A stretch of 64,000 bases of DNA from Spirosoma aerolatum (GTDB taxonomy: Bacteria > Bacteroidota > Bacteroidia > Cytophagales > Spirosomataceae), in the NCBI RefSeq assembly GCF_002056795.1, contig NZ_CP020104.1:496001-560000 (forward strand), written 5' to 3'. Numbering within the stretch: the first letter of the stretch is position 1; every line of letters begins with the position of its first letter. Positions 54,167 to 62,013 of this stretch are shown piece by piece. Under the pieces are notes generated by a model that was not told where the DNA came from, ran no database searches, and saw only the letters and a program-made list of their open reading frames with translations. Position numbers and translations under genes: made by a program.

Positions 54167-54244
54167 TCACCGCGAGGACGCTAAGGCGCAAGGGTTAAAA
54201 TGGATTGATAGTCAATTCTTAGCGCCTTAGCGTCCTCGCGGTGA
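54167..54244. repeat. 23-bp perfect inverted repeat, TCACCGCGAGG-type arms
   Basis: TCACCGCGAGGACGCTAAGG (start of the arm, 54167-54189) pairs exactly with 54222-54244 over a 32-base loop. It lies between the dehydratase-like gene and uxuA, ending 26 bases before the uxuA start. Similar arms are, from memory, frequent in Bacteroidota intergenic DNA. Confidence 0.88.
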
Positions 54245-54270
54245 TACTTAAATTGTATTGACTATATCAA

Positions 54271-55482
54271 ATGAGTATGTTACAAACTATGCGTTGGTTC
54301 GGGCCGAACGATGCAGTTTCGCTGATGGCTATTCGGCAGGCAGGTTGCACGGGTGTTGTGACCGCCCTGCATCAGATTCCGGTAGGCGACCTGTGGACCA
54401 TCGATGAAATCACCAAACGCAAGCAGTTGATTGAAGCCGATAACGAGCGGTATTCATCACTGCACTGGGCAGTCGTGGAAAGTCTGCCCGTTCATGAAGA
54501 TATCAAGAAAGGACGGCCAACCCGCTCTGGGTATATTGAGACGTACCAGCAATCCATCCGAAATCTGGCCGCTTGTGGCATCCGAACGGTCTGTTACAAC
54601 TTTATGCCGGTGTTGGACTGGTCGCGAACCAATCTTAAGTACGAAATGCCCGACGGTTCACTGGCCCTTCGGTTCGTCTGGGAAGATTTCGCCCTGTTTG
54701 ACCTTTATATTCTGAAACGACCCGGTGCCGAAGCTGATTACGAACCGGAGATCATCGAATCGTCCCGACAGAAACTGGCGCAAATGAAGGCTGAACAGGT
54801 TGCCGAACTGACCAATACCGTTTTGCTTGGATTGCCGGGTTCCGAAGAGGCTTTTTCGCTGGATACCTTTCAGGGCTTACTCAATGAGTATAGTCAGATT
54901 GGCGATCAGGCATTACGGGAAAACCTGTATTACTTTATTCAGCAGGTGGCTCCGGTAGCGCAGGAGGTGGGTGTCAACCTGTGCATTCATCCCGACGATC
55001 CACCAAGGCCATTGCTGGGCTTACCCCGCGTAGTCAGTACGGAGGCTGATCTGGCACAACTCATGAATGCCTGCGATGTACTTGCGAACGGCATTACGTT
55101 TTGTACGGGCTCGTTGGGCATCCGACCCGACAACGATTTGCCGGGAATGATTCGGCGGTTTGGCAATCGTATCCATTTTATTCACCTGCGCACGACCAAG
55201 CGCGAAGCCGATCCACGTAACTTTCACGAAGCCGATCACTTAGCGGGCGATGTCGATATGTATGCGGTTATGAAAGAAATAGTTCTGGAACAGAAACGAC
55301 GCACAAAGGCAGGCATCGGTGAAACGGCTATTCCCATGCGGCCCGATCATGGCCATCAGATGCTTGATGATTTACATAAAAAAACGTATCCCGGTTATTC
55401 TGCCATCGGGCGCTTACGCGGTCTGGCTGAGCTGCGGGGGCTTGAACTGGGTATCGAGCGCAGTTTAGAGTCGATAGAGTAA
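54271..55482 (+). CDS. uxuA: Mannonate dehydratase
   Basis: This 403-residue cytoplasmic enzyme matches the UxuA family in length and motifs: MRWFGPNDAVSLMAIRQAGC, VVTALHQIPVGDLW, TVCYNFMPVLDWSRT, NLCIHPDDPPRPLLGLPRV, FCTGSLGIRPDND and RPDHGHQML, giving histidine, cysteine and aspartate metal ligands. It converts D-mannonate to 2-keto-3-deoxygluconate in glucuronate catabolism. It precedes an SDR that could supply mannonate from fructuronate. The start MSMLQTM at 54271 is preferred because the hairpin lies just upstream. Confidence 0.95.
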   Translation: MSMLQTMRWFGPNDAVSLMAIRQAGCTGVVTALHQIPVGDLWTIDEITKRKQLIEADNERYSSLHWAVVESLPVHEDIKKGRPTRSGYIETYQQSIRNLAACGIRTVCYNFMPVLDWSRTNLKYEMPDGSLALRFVWEDFALFDLYILKRPGAEADYEPEIIESSRQKLAQMKAEQVAELTNTVLLGLPGSEEAFSLDTFQGLLNEYSQIGDQALRENLYYFIQQVAPVAQEVGVNLCIHPDDPPRPLLGLPRVVSTEADLAQLMNACDVLANGITFCTGSLGIRPDNDLPGMIRRFGNRIHFIHLRTTKREADPRNFHEADHLAGDVDMYAVMKEIVLEQKRRTKAGIGETAIPMRPDHGHQMLDDLHKKTYPGYSAIGRLRGLAELRGLELGIERSLESIE

Positions 55483-55511
55483 TACCATTAATATAGCTGT
55501 TGGCACAATAG

Positions 55512-55644
55512 AACACAGATTTTTATGATGATTATGATTTTTATAGATCATAATCCTTTGATAAGCTTCTAATAATCAGGCAATTGTTAGTTGTAAATGA
55601 TTTTGTAATCTTAACAAATCATAATCATCATAAAAATCTGCGTT
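55512..55644. repeat. 29-bp inverted repeat with one mismatch, flanking a 75-base loop
   Basis: AACACAGATTTTTATGATGA starts the left arm (55512-55540). The right arm 55616-55644 is its reverse complement with a single mismatch. It lies between uxuA and the SDR, ending 24 bases before the SDR's ATG. Apparent in-frame codons upstream of that ATG are made of the right arm. Confidence 0.85.
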
Positions 55645-55667
55645 CGATAAATTTATGTATAATCGTA

Positions 55668-56450
55668 ATGACACAAACAGAAAATTTGACATATCCAGCC
55701 GTATTTTCACTTGAAGGTAAGCTAGCGCTAATCACCGGCGGAGGTAGTGGGATTGGTTTTGATATTGCCCGCTGCATGGTAGAATCGGGTGGCCGTGTCG
55801 TCATCACAGGCCGTCGGGAAGAGCCGCTAAACGAAGCTGTACAGGCTTTAGGCGAACGCGCCCATTATCAGGTTAACGACGTAACTGACCGCGAATCGCT
55901 GGAGGAACTGGTCGAAAAAATTGAGTTCGAGCTGGGGCCCATCGATATTCTGGTGAATAATGCGGGGATCAATATGAAAAAGCCCGCTCTGGAGGTCTCC
56001 GACGCTGATTTCGACCGGATCGTACATACCAACCTGAACTCGGTTTTTAGCCTGACGCGTACCTGTGCCCGACGGATGATGGCGCGCCAAAGCGGTTCGA
56101 TCATCATGATTTCGTCGATGGCGGCCTATTATGGTATCGACCGGGTGGCTGCGTATGCGGCTTCCAAGTCGGGTGTGGAAGGCATGGTGAAAGTGCTGGC
56201 GTCGGAATTTTCGGGCAACGGGGTTCGGGTCAATTCGATTGCACCGGGCTTTATTGAAACGGCCATGAGCAAAACGGCCATGAGTGGTGATCCTGACCGT
56301 TTTGCCCGCGCCATGCGTCGAACCCCCATGGGCGCGTTCGGAAAACCATCCGATATTGGCTGGGCGGCTGTTTTTCTGGCTTCTGAAGCGGCCCGGTATG
56401 TTACGGGTGTGTCGCTGCCAGTCGATGGCGGTAATTCAATTGGATTTTAA
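55668..56450 (+). CDS. SDR oxidoreductase, likely uronate pathway (fructuronate reductase/KduD type)
   Basis: The open frame extends to 55584 through the repeat, but the ATG at 55668 (MTQTENLTYPAVF) gives a 260-residue SDR. It has the nucleotide loop GGGSGIG (24-30), VNDVTDR, NNAGIN, ISSMAAYYG with catalytic serine, AAYAASKSG with Tyr/Lys, PGFIETAM and VDGGNSIGF at the end. It resembles 2-deoxy-D-gluconate or mannonate/fructuronate reductases. Next to uxuA, it probably reduces fructuronate to mannonate, replacing a classic UxuB. Cytoplasmic; NAD(P)H-dependent. Confidence 0.9.
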   Translation: MTQTENLTYPAVFSLEGKLALITGGGSGIGFDIARCMVESGGRVVITGRREEPLNEAVQALGERAHYQVNDVTDRESLEELVEKIEFELGPIDILVNNAGINMKKPALEVSDADFDRIVHTNLNSVFSLTRTCARRMMARQSGSIIMISSMAAYYGIDRVAAYAASKSGVEGMVKVLASEFSGNGVRVNSIAPGFIETAMSKTAMSGDPDRFARAMRRTPMGAFGKPSDIGWAAVFLASEAARYVTGVSLPVDGGNSIGF

Positions 56451-56452
56451 CA

Positions 56453-56538
56453 TTTTTTGTCATTTCGACCAGGGGAGAAATCTCAAACTTGCCTATTAGT
56501 AAGCTTGAGATTTCTCCCCTGGTCGAAATGACAAAAAA
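56453..56538. repeat. Long perfect hairpin, TGTCATTTCGACC-type arms
   Basis: A 34-bp perfect inverted repeat pairs 56453-56486 with 56505-56538, starting TTTTTTGTCATTTCGACCAG, directly after the SDR stop at 56450. T-rich ends on both sides let it act as a terminator in either direction. The TGTCAT end is shared with the hairpins at 44.7 and 47.1 kb. Confidence 0.92.
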
Positions 56539-56641
56539 CGAAACAGTTCTCTGGTATTAACCAACTGTAAAGTTTTCGGGCCGACCGCCCAGTATTCACC
56601 GAACTGCACTTATTTTGGGGCAAAATGGCGTACTGGTTCCC

Positions 56642-57883
56642 ATGAAACGGATTGTAGAATTGCTCCTGTTTATTGCCGCTTACCTGCTCATTACTCAGCC
56701 TAGTTGGGCGCAAACGAAAGCTAAAAAAGCCTTGTTTGTAATTGTGGACGGCATTCCGCCCGACGTCATCGAGAAACAGCCGACGCCCAATCTGAAAGCT
56801 ATTGCCAAAGAGGGTGGCTACGCTCGGGCTTATGTAGGCGGACAAAAAAGCAGCTATTCGCAAACGCCAACCATTTCGGCGGTTGGGTATAACAGCCTGC
56901 TTACAGGCACCTGGGTCAATAAGCACAACGTGTGGGACAACAGCATCAAAGCGCCCAACTACGCCTACTGGACTATTTTTCGCTTTTTTGAACAGCAATA
57001 TCCCGCCCGGAAAACAGCCGTTTTTTCAACCTGGCTCGATAACCGGACCAAACTGGTGGGCGAAGACCTGCCCCAAACCGGAAACCTACGGATCGACTAT
57101 TCTTTCGATGGCCTGGAACATGATACGCTGCTTTTTCCGCACGATAAGCAATCAGACTATATCCACCGGATCGACGAAAAAGTAGTTGCCGAAGCGTGCC
57201 GATATATTCAGGACGAAAGCCCGGATCTGTCGTGGGTGTATCTGGAATATACCGACGATATGGGGCATAAATACGGCGACAGCGAACAGTTTTATAAAGC
57301 CGTTGGCCTAATGGACGATCAGATGGGCCGTTTATGGAAAGCCATTCAATATCGTCAGAAAACGTTTGGTGAAGATTGGCAGCTTTTCATCACGACCGAT
57401 CATGGCCGTAGTGCCGATACAGGCAAAAACCATGGCGGGCAGTCGGATCGGGAGCGGGCTACCTGGATTGTGACGAACGCCAAAGACCTCAATAGCCAGT
57501 TTAAAACAGCCACGCCCGCCATTGTCGATATCATGCCAACCATGGCCCGTCATTTAGGCATAACCATTCCGAAAGAGCAGGCCTTTGAACTCGACGGTGT
57601 TCCACTGACAGGTAAAATCTCCATTACAGAGCCTAAAGCCCGAAAAGAATCCGGTAAGCTTTTACTGAACTGGAAAGCTGTCGATCAGGAAGGTAGCGTA
57701 AAAGTTTGGGTATCGACAACCAATCACTTTGAAGAAGGACAACGCGACCAATACAGTTTACTGGCCGAAGTTCCTGCCAGTGCCGAAGCCGCTACCCTCG
57801 ATGTGCCCAAACTGCCTTCCGGCTTTGTGAAGGTTGTGCTGGAAGGCAGGCATAATTCGCTCAATCGCTGGATTGTTGAATAG
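56642..57883 (+). CDS. Secreted type I phosphodiesterase/alkaline phosphatase-superfamily enzyme
   Basis: The frame begins at 56615, but the ATG at 56642 ([20 protein letters not shown]) gives a proper signal peptide (ending SWAQ), 413 residues. Superfamily motifs are [13 protein letters not shown] (metal aspartate), [17 protein letters not shown] with the catalytic threonine, [15 protein letters not shown] and [19 protein letters not shown] (metal Asp/His). These fit ENPP-like nucleotide pyrophosphatases/phosphodiesterases. A short C-terminal beta domain (about 325-413) resembles Ig-like tails. It acts in the periplasm or at the surface; the substrate is unknown. Confidence 0.9.
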   Translation: MKRIVELLLFIAAYLLITQPSWAQTKAKKALFVIVDGIPPDVIEKQPTPNLKAIAKEGGYARAYVGGQKSSYSQTPTISAVGYNSLLTGTWVNKHNVWDNSIKAPNYAYWTIFRFFEQQYPARKTAVFSTWLDNRTKLVGEDLPQTGNLRIDYSFDGLEHDTLLFPHDKQSDYIHRIDEKVVAEACRYIQDESPDLSWVYLEYTDDMGHKYGDSEQFYKAVGLMDDQMGRLWKAIQYRQKTFGEDWQLFITTDHGRSADTGKNHGGQSDRERATWIVTNAKDLNSQFKTATPAIVDIMPTMARHLGITIPKEQAFELDGVPLTGKISITEPKARKESGKLLLNWKAVDQEGSVKVWVSTTNHFEEGQRDQYSLLAEVPASAEAATLDVPKLPSGFVKVVLEGRHNSLNRWIVE

Positions 57884-57886
57884 GAT

Positions 57887-58342
57887 TTAGCGTACCCGCG
57901 TCCAGGTTCGGGTTTTGCCTAATAGGCTGATTCCCATTACGTAGCCATGAAAATCGAGCGTGTTGGCGTCTTTCAGCGTCAGGTCGCAATTGTAGGTTTT
58001 GCCATCTTCCGGGTTATAAATTTCTCCGCCACTCCAGACATTGTTGCCTTTGTAAACCAAATCTTTCAGCAATACCATATTGATCAGAGGGCGATTCCGT
58101 AGCTTTTCGTCTGGATTCTCAGTGTCAACTTTCGGCTTGTTGGTAGATGGATCGTTCGGCTCAAGCATCCAGACCAGTTTGCCGTAATATTTATTCCCCT
58201 GTTTATAGATCTGGACCTGGTTCCTCTTCTTTGAGCTAAGCCATTTTCCCAGCACCGCATCAGGGTCGTCGGTGTTATGGGCGAAAGAAGGAGTTATCAG
58301 GGATACTATGAGCAGGAAAATGGCGAAACGAAATAGATTCAT
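57887..58342 (-). CDS. DUF2147 family secreted protein
   Basis: This 151-residue protein has a signal peptide (LITPSFAHN) and the DUF2147 pattern: DPDAVLGKWLSSKKRNQVQI, KYYGKLVWMLEPND, GGEIYNPEDGKTYNCDLTLK and LDFHGYVMGISLLGKTRTW. The fold is a small lipocalin-like beta barrel. Function in this family is not established. It is convergent with the phosphodiesterase gene, with only three bases between the stops, so the two transcripts must overlap. Confidence 0.9.
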   Translation of the reverse strand: MNLFRFAIFLLIVSLITPSFAHNTDDPDAVLGKWLSSKKRNQVQIYKQGNKYYGKLVWMLEPNDPSTNKPKVDTENPDEKLRNRPLINMVLLKDLVYKGNNVWSGGEIYNPEDGKTYNCDLTLKDANTLDFHGYVMGISLLGKTRTWTRVR

Positions 58343-58504
58343 AAGACAGTTGAGGCAGTGATTTTGATGTATAACTAATTCGCAGACGACTTGTCAGCGT
58401 AGTAAACGAAAAATCATGCCGACCTGTATATGATCCTGCTTTGCTAGCTAAGGTTTAATGACTGGCCAGATTACTTTTGTCCTGCTAACGCAGCGAGTAA
58501 CTTC

Positions 58505-59407
58505 CTAATCTACCCGTTCGCCCCCAAGCTCAGCTACATACGCTTCCAGTGCCTGAAAGTCTTTGGTACGTTTCATGAAATGAATCGATGCTGATTGGGC
58601 AATTTGCAATGATTGCTGGAAATGTTGGGGTAGGTAGGGTTTGGTTAAAAGCTGAACGGGTATCGGAAAATGCCGAAGTAATTCGACCGGAGCGCGTATG
58701 GCGCTGATTTGGCCTTCGTTGACGCGGGAGTTAGGCGGGAAAAGAATGTTGATCTGGCGCAGCAGAACCGGCTCTTTAGGAAATGTATCCAGTGGCTGGG
58801 TGATCAGAAACTTTTCCGCCCCTTCAAAAGAAGGAGACAGGGCAGAAGCATCGATAGCCAGCCCGTTTAGCGCCTGTCTCCAGACTTTATACTGACTAAA
58901 CGCAGGAATGGCATAGGCCCTGTTGTCGATCAATTGTATTGCCACCAGATCGTCCGACAGTACGGTATGGCCTGCTTTCCCAAATGCCGTTGCCGTAGTT
59001 GATTTTCCGGCACCCGGTATGCCCATAAAAACGATGGCCTGGTTGTTCACCTCTACGGCGCTGGCATGCAGCAGAAATAAGCCACGTTGGTACAGAATGA
59101 CTCCAAACACCTCGCTGAGGAGGAATAGACGCAGCGTTCCTTCGTCGGCACCAAGATTCTGGTACACAATCTGGTTGCCGTCGCTGATCCGAAACTTGCC
59201 GATTCCGTCCCAGTTGATAATGATGGCATCGGCTGTCCGGCCGAATTTTGCCCGTACCCCCCGTCGCTGGACACGGGTGAGCTGCCCTGCTTTTTCAGGA
59301 ACAGCCCCTTCCGTAATCGTAATATCGGCCGATTCATTCGACGGCTGTAAAACACCTTCAAAATTGATGGCCGTTTGAATGGTTAATCCAAAAGCAAAGT
59401 AATTCAT
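58505..59407 (-). CDS. HPr-kinase-like (serine kinase C-terminal) protein
   Basis: From the ATG at 59407 (MNYFAFGLTIQTA) the product has 300 residues; an upstream in-frame codon at 59437 is less likely. The C-terminal part holds the P-loop GIPGAGKST (129-137) followed by LSDDLVAIQ (D152-D153), as in HPr kinase/phosphorylase. The N-terminal 110 residues are a beta-rich domain found in such stand-alone kinases. A true HPr/PTS partner is not visible, and Bacteroidota lack most PTS, so the substrate may be a small molecule or peptide. The neighbouring membrane protein ends only 26 bases upstream of this start and may be its partner. Confidence 0.8.
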   Translation of the reverse strand: MNYFAFGLTIQTAINFEGVLQPSNESADITITEGAVPEKAGQLTRVQRRGVRAKFGRTADAIIINWDGIGKFRISDGNQIVYQNLGADEGTLRLFLLSEVFGVILYQRGLFLLHASAVEVNNQAIVFMGIPGAGKSTTATAFGKAGHTVLSDDLVAIQLIDNRAYAIPAFSQYKVWRQALNGLAIDASALSPSFEGAEKFLITQPLDTFPKEPVLLRQINILFPPNSRVNEGQISAIRAPVELLRHFPIPVQLLTKPYLPQHFQQSLQIAQSASIHFMKRTKDFQALEAYVAELGGERVD

Positions 59408-59433
59408 GATGGAATACGTTTGGAGCAAAATGG

Positions 59434-59880
59434 TCAATGCATTTCTTTGATTGATAGCCAGTATAGCGCTACAAAGAGCAGGCTGAAAAATACACCAAAC
59501 GAAACACTCAGGGCTTCAAACCCGGCCAGTGCCACGGGTAAAACAAATCCGCAGATAACCCCGGCCACGTAAATCCAGAAGCCAATACGACGTAGCCGGA
59601 ACATGAAAATGGCCCCAATCAAGGTAATCAGTGAGTAAATAAAAGAGGCAATTGCCAGTAGGCGAACCAGCTCCTGATCGTTGGGAAGGGGTACATTCCC
59701 CGACGAGCGATCCTCATAATACTGCTTGGGCGATTGTTCGCCAGACTTGTTTTCTCGCTCGATCTGCGTTGTTTCGGATACGGCTTCGGTTTGCGAAAAC
59801 GATATGACAGCATCCGCTATTCCCCAGGCACAACTCAGAAAGGTAAGAATACAAAGAAGGGTTAAAAATTGAGAGCGCAT
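59434..59880 (-). CDS. Small membrane protein of unknown function
   Basis: This 148-residue protein has an N-terminal helix, a hydrophilic loop of about 40 residues (SGEQSPKQYYEDRSSGNVPL) and three further hydrophobic helices (LLAIASFIYSLITLIGAIFM, IYVAGVICGFVLPVALAG, FGVFFSLLFVALYWL). It ends IKEMH. I recognise no family. It lies directly upstream of the HPr-kinase-like gene on the same strand, 26 bases apart by the chosen start, so co-transcription is likely. Confidence 0.75.
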   Translation of the reverse strand: MRSQFLTLLCILTFLSCAWGIADAVISFSQTEAVSETTQIERENKSGEQSPKQYYEDRSSGNVPLPNDQELVRLLAIASFIYSLITLIGAIFMFRLRRIGFWIYVAGVICGFVLPVALAGFEALSVSFGVFFSLLFVALYWLSIKEMH

Positions 59881-60027
59881 AGTAACGCGGACAGGATGTC
59901 CGCCTGTTTAATACTAACGGATTTATCTCCGCCTTTAAGAACCTGTTAAAAGGAAGTAGCGTATGTAACTTCCCAAAACCTTATTTTCGTGGCAGAGTTT
60001 CCTACATACCAACGAAAACCAAAGCAA

Positions 60028-60324
60028 ATGACTCTGCAAGAACTGACCGAGCAAATTCGGACCAAAGTTACACATACCGATAATATCAACGCTACCGTTA
60101 AGCTCGTAACTGACCAGGGTGTTGTGTATATCGATGCCACACAATCACCGGCTGTCGTGTCGAACGAAGACAAACCCGCCGATTGCGATTTGCAGGTAAC
60201 AATCGATAACCTGGTGAAAATGAGCTCCGGCGACCTGAACCCGATGATGGCCGTTATGATGGGGAAACTCAAAATCAAAGGCGATATGGGCATCGCCATG
60301 AAAATGGGCCAGATTATGGGGTGA
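60028..60324 (+). CDS. SCP2 sterol-carrier domain protein
   Basis: From the ATG at 60028 (MTLQELTEQIRTKVTHTD) the product has about 98 residues, matching a single SCP2 domain: VVYIDATQSPAVVSNEDKPA, CDLQVTIDNLVKMSSGDLNP and MGKLKIKGDMGIAMKMG. SCP2 folds bind lipids or acyl chains; bacterial copies are of uncertain function. An earlier in-frame start at 59989 adds a poor N-terminus. A repeat and the Gfo/Idh/MocA gene follow. Confidence 0.9.
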   Translation: MTLQELTEQIRTKVTHTDNINATVKLVTDQGVVYIDATQSPAVVSNEDKPADCDLQVTIDNLVKMSSGDLNPMMAVMMGKLKIKGDMGIAMKMGQIMG

Positions 60325-60341
60325 TTAAATTATTGAGTTGT

Positions 60342-60421
60342 TGAATGATTGAATTGTTGAATGGATAAGTAAGCATATTCCATTTAATTCTTATTCAATC
60401 ATTCAACAATTCAATCATTCA
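60342..60421. repeat. 7-bp-period inverted repeat, copy D
   Basis: TGAATGATTGAATTGTTGAA (60342 and on, 21 bases) pairs exactly with 60401-60421. The right arm stops three bases before the ATG of the Gfo/Idh/MocA gene at 60425. Same family as copies A-C. The right arm would hide or expose the start in mRNA. Confidence 0.88.
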
Positions 60422-60424
60422 GTC

Positions 60425-61861
60425 ATGCCTAAGCCCTCTCGTCGTCAATTTCTGGAAAATAGTACCCTGGCTGCGGCCAGTTTTCTGCTGGTTCCGCGTC
60501 ATGTGCTGGGTGGAAAATCGGCTAATGGCTCACGAATTATTGCTCCATCCGATAAACTGGCTATTGCCGCCGTTGGGTGTGGGGGTAAAGCCGATGTAAA
60601 CATCCGATTGGCGTATAATAATGGTTCTGATAACATCGTCGCCCTGTGTGATGTCGATGATCGTCAGGCGAAAAAATACCGGGCTCAGTTTCCGAATGCC
60701 CCGTATTTTCAGGATTATCGCGAAATGTTCGATAAGGCTGGCAAAAGCTTCGATGCCGTCATTGTCAGTACGCCCGATCACATGCACGCGCCTATTGCGA
60801 TGGCCGCTATGCAGCTAGGCAAACATGTATACGTCGAAAAACCATTAACCCACGATATTTACGAGGCCCGGATGCTGACACAGGCTGCCGAACGCTATAA
60901 AGTAGTCACCCAAATGGGCAATCAGGGGAGTTCGGGCGATGCTACGCGGATTATCGAAACGGCCATTCAGAAAAAGATGATTGGCCATGTACACACGGTT
61001 TACTGCTGGACTGATCGCCCGGTTTGGCCGCAGGGGGTACGGTCGCCCAAAGACAAAGGTGAGTCGCAGCCTGTACCGCCCGAAGTTAATTGGCCGCTTT
61101 GGCTCGGAACCGCTCCCTACCGCAATTATCACGAAGCCTACATGCCGACCCGATGGCGGGGCTACTGGGATTTTGGCACCGGCGCTTTGGGCGATATGGG
61201 TTGCCACTTCATGGATGTACCTTTCCGTGCCCTAAAACTCAAATACCCAACTTCCGTAGAATGCAGCGTCGGTTCGGTCTATGCCGATTTCTTTAAAGAA
61301 GCCTTCTTTGACGATAGTTGCCCCCCCTCGTCGGCCATTCACCTGACCTTTCCGTCAGACGATAAAAAAGTAAAAGAGATCAAATTCTCCTGGTTCGATG
61401 GGGGAATTCGGCCCCAACTGCCCGAAGGGGTAGCGTATGAGGAGGTATTCCGGGATAATAATGGCGGTATTCTGTTTATTGGTACCAAAGGAATGCTGAC
61501 GGGTGGCCTGTTCGGCAACGATCCGAAACTGCTTCCGGCCGATAAGTTTGCCAATACGGCTTTGCCTGCTCCCGAAAAACCGCTGGTCGAAGGCAAAACG
61601 GAAGGGCATCAGCAGCAATGGGTGAAAGCCTGCAAACAAGGGTATGGCGCCTATACATCGTCGTCGTTTGATCAGTCGGGGCCGCTTACCGAAACGGTTC
61701 TGATGGGGAATTTAGCCACGCGCTCCTACATGGCTCGCGAAGGGGGCAAGTTTACGGGGCGTAAACGGCTTCTCTGGGATGGCGATACCATGAAGATTAC
61801 CAACTTCGACTATGCCAACCAGTTTGTCAGGCGGCAATACAATGGCGGCTACTCGTTGTGA
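60425..61861 (+). CDS. Tat-exported Gfo/Idh/MocA-family oxidoreductase
   Basis: This 478-residue protein starts MPKPSRRQFLENSTLAAASF, a twin-arginine signal. The NAD(P)-binding Rossmann fold shows AIAAVGCGGKADVN and VALCDVDDRQ. VIVSTPDHMHAPIAMAAM and VYVEKPLTHD (EKP motif) complete the family signature, and a C-terminal alpha/beta domain follows. Members oxidise sugars at C3 or other hydroxyls. A periplasmic member may work with 3-keto-sugar hydrolases (DUF1080), which are present about 25 kb upstream. Cofactor supply in the periplasm implies that tightly bound NAD is exported with the folded protein. Confidence 0.93.
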   Translation: MPKPSRRQFLENSTLAAASFLLVPRHVLGGKSANGSRIIAPSDKLAIAAVGCGGKADVNIRLAYNNGSDNIVALCDVDDRQAKKYRAQFPNAPYFQDYREMFDKAGKSFDAVIVSTPDHMHAPIAMAAMQLGKHVYVEKPLTHDIYEARMLTQAAERYKVVTQMGNQGSSGDATRIIETAIQKKMIGHVHTVYCWTDRPVWPQGVRSPKDKGESQPVPPEVNWPLWLGTAPYRNYHEAYMPTRWRGYWDFGTGALGDMGCHFMDVPFRALKLKYPTSVECSVGSVYADFFKEAFFDDSCPPSSAIHLTFPSDDKKVKEIKFSWFDGGIRPQLPEGVAYEEVFRDNNGGILFIGTKGMLTGGLFGNDPKLLPADKFANTALPAPEKPLVEGKTEGHQQQWVKACKQGYGAYTSSSFDQSGPLTETVLMGNLATRSYMAREGGKFTGRKRLLWDGDTMKITNFDYANQFVRRQYNGGYSL

Positions 61862-61916
61862 AAGAGCGAAAGAGTGAACCTGTTTAAACGTTAAAAATTC
61901 CTTCCTAATAGGTGTG

Positions 61917-61951
61917 TTTTTGTCATCCCTCCTGCGTCGGGATGACAAAAA
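61917..61951. terminator. Short TGTCATCCC-type hairpin terminator
   Basis: TTTTTGTCATCCC (61917-61929) pairs with GGGATGACAAAAA (61939-61951) around a 9-base loop, 55 bases after the Gfo/Idh/MocA stop. It shares ends with the long hairpins near 44.7 kb and looks like their minimal form. Confidence 0.85.
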
Positions 61952-62013
61952 AATTATTACAGCATAAATTTAAACATATTCAATGCCTACATTAGTGGTA
62001 CCTCAAATCACTG

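Noticed and set aside
55584..55667. N-terminal extension of the uronate SDR
   Set aside because: The extra codons are largely repeat arm (NHNHHKNLRS) and precede the normal SDR start.
56483..56998. Minus-strand 171-residue frame spanning the hairpin and the phosphodiesterase start
   Set aside because: It is antisense to a strong signal peptide and catalytic domain and starts inside that gene.
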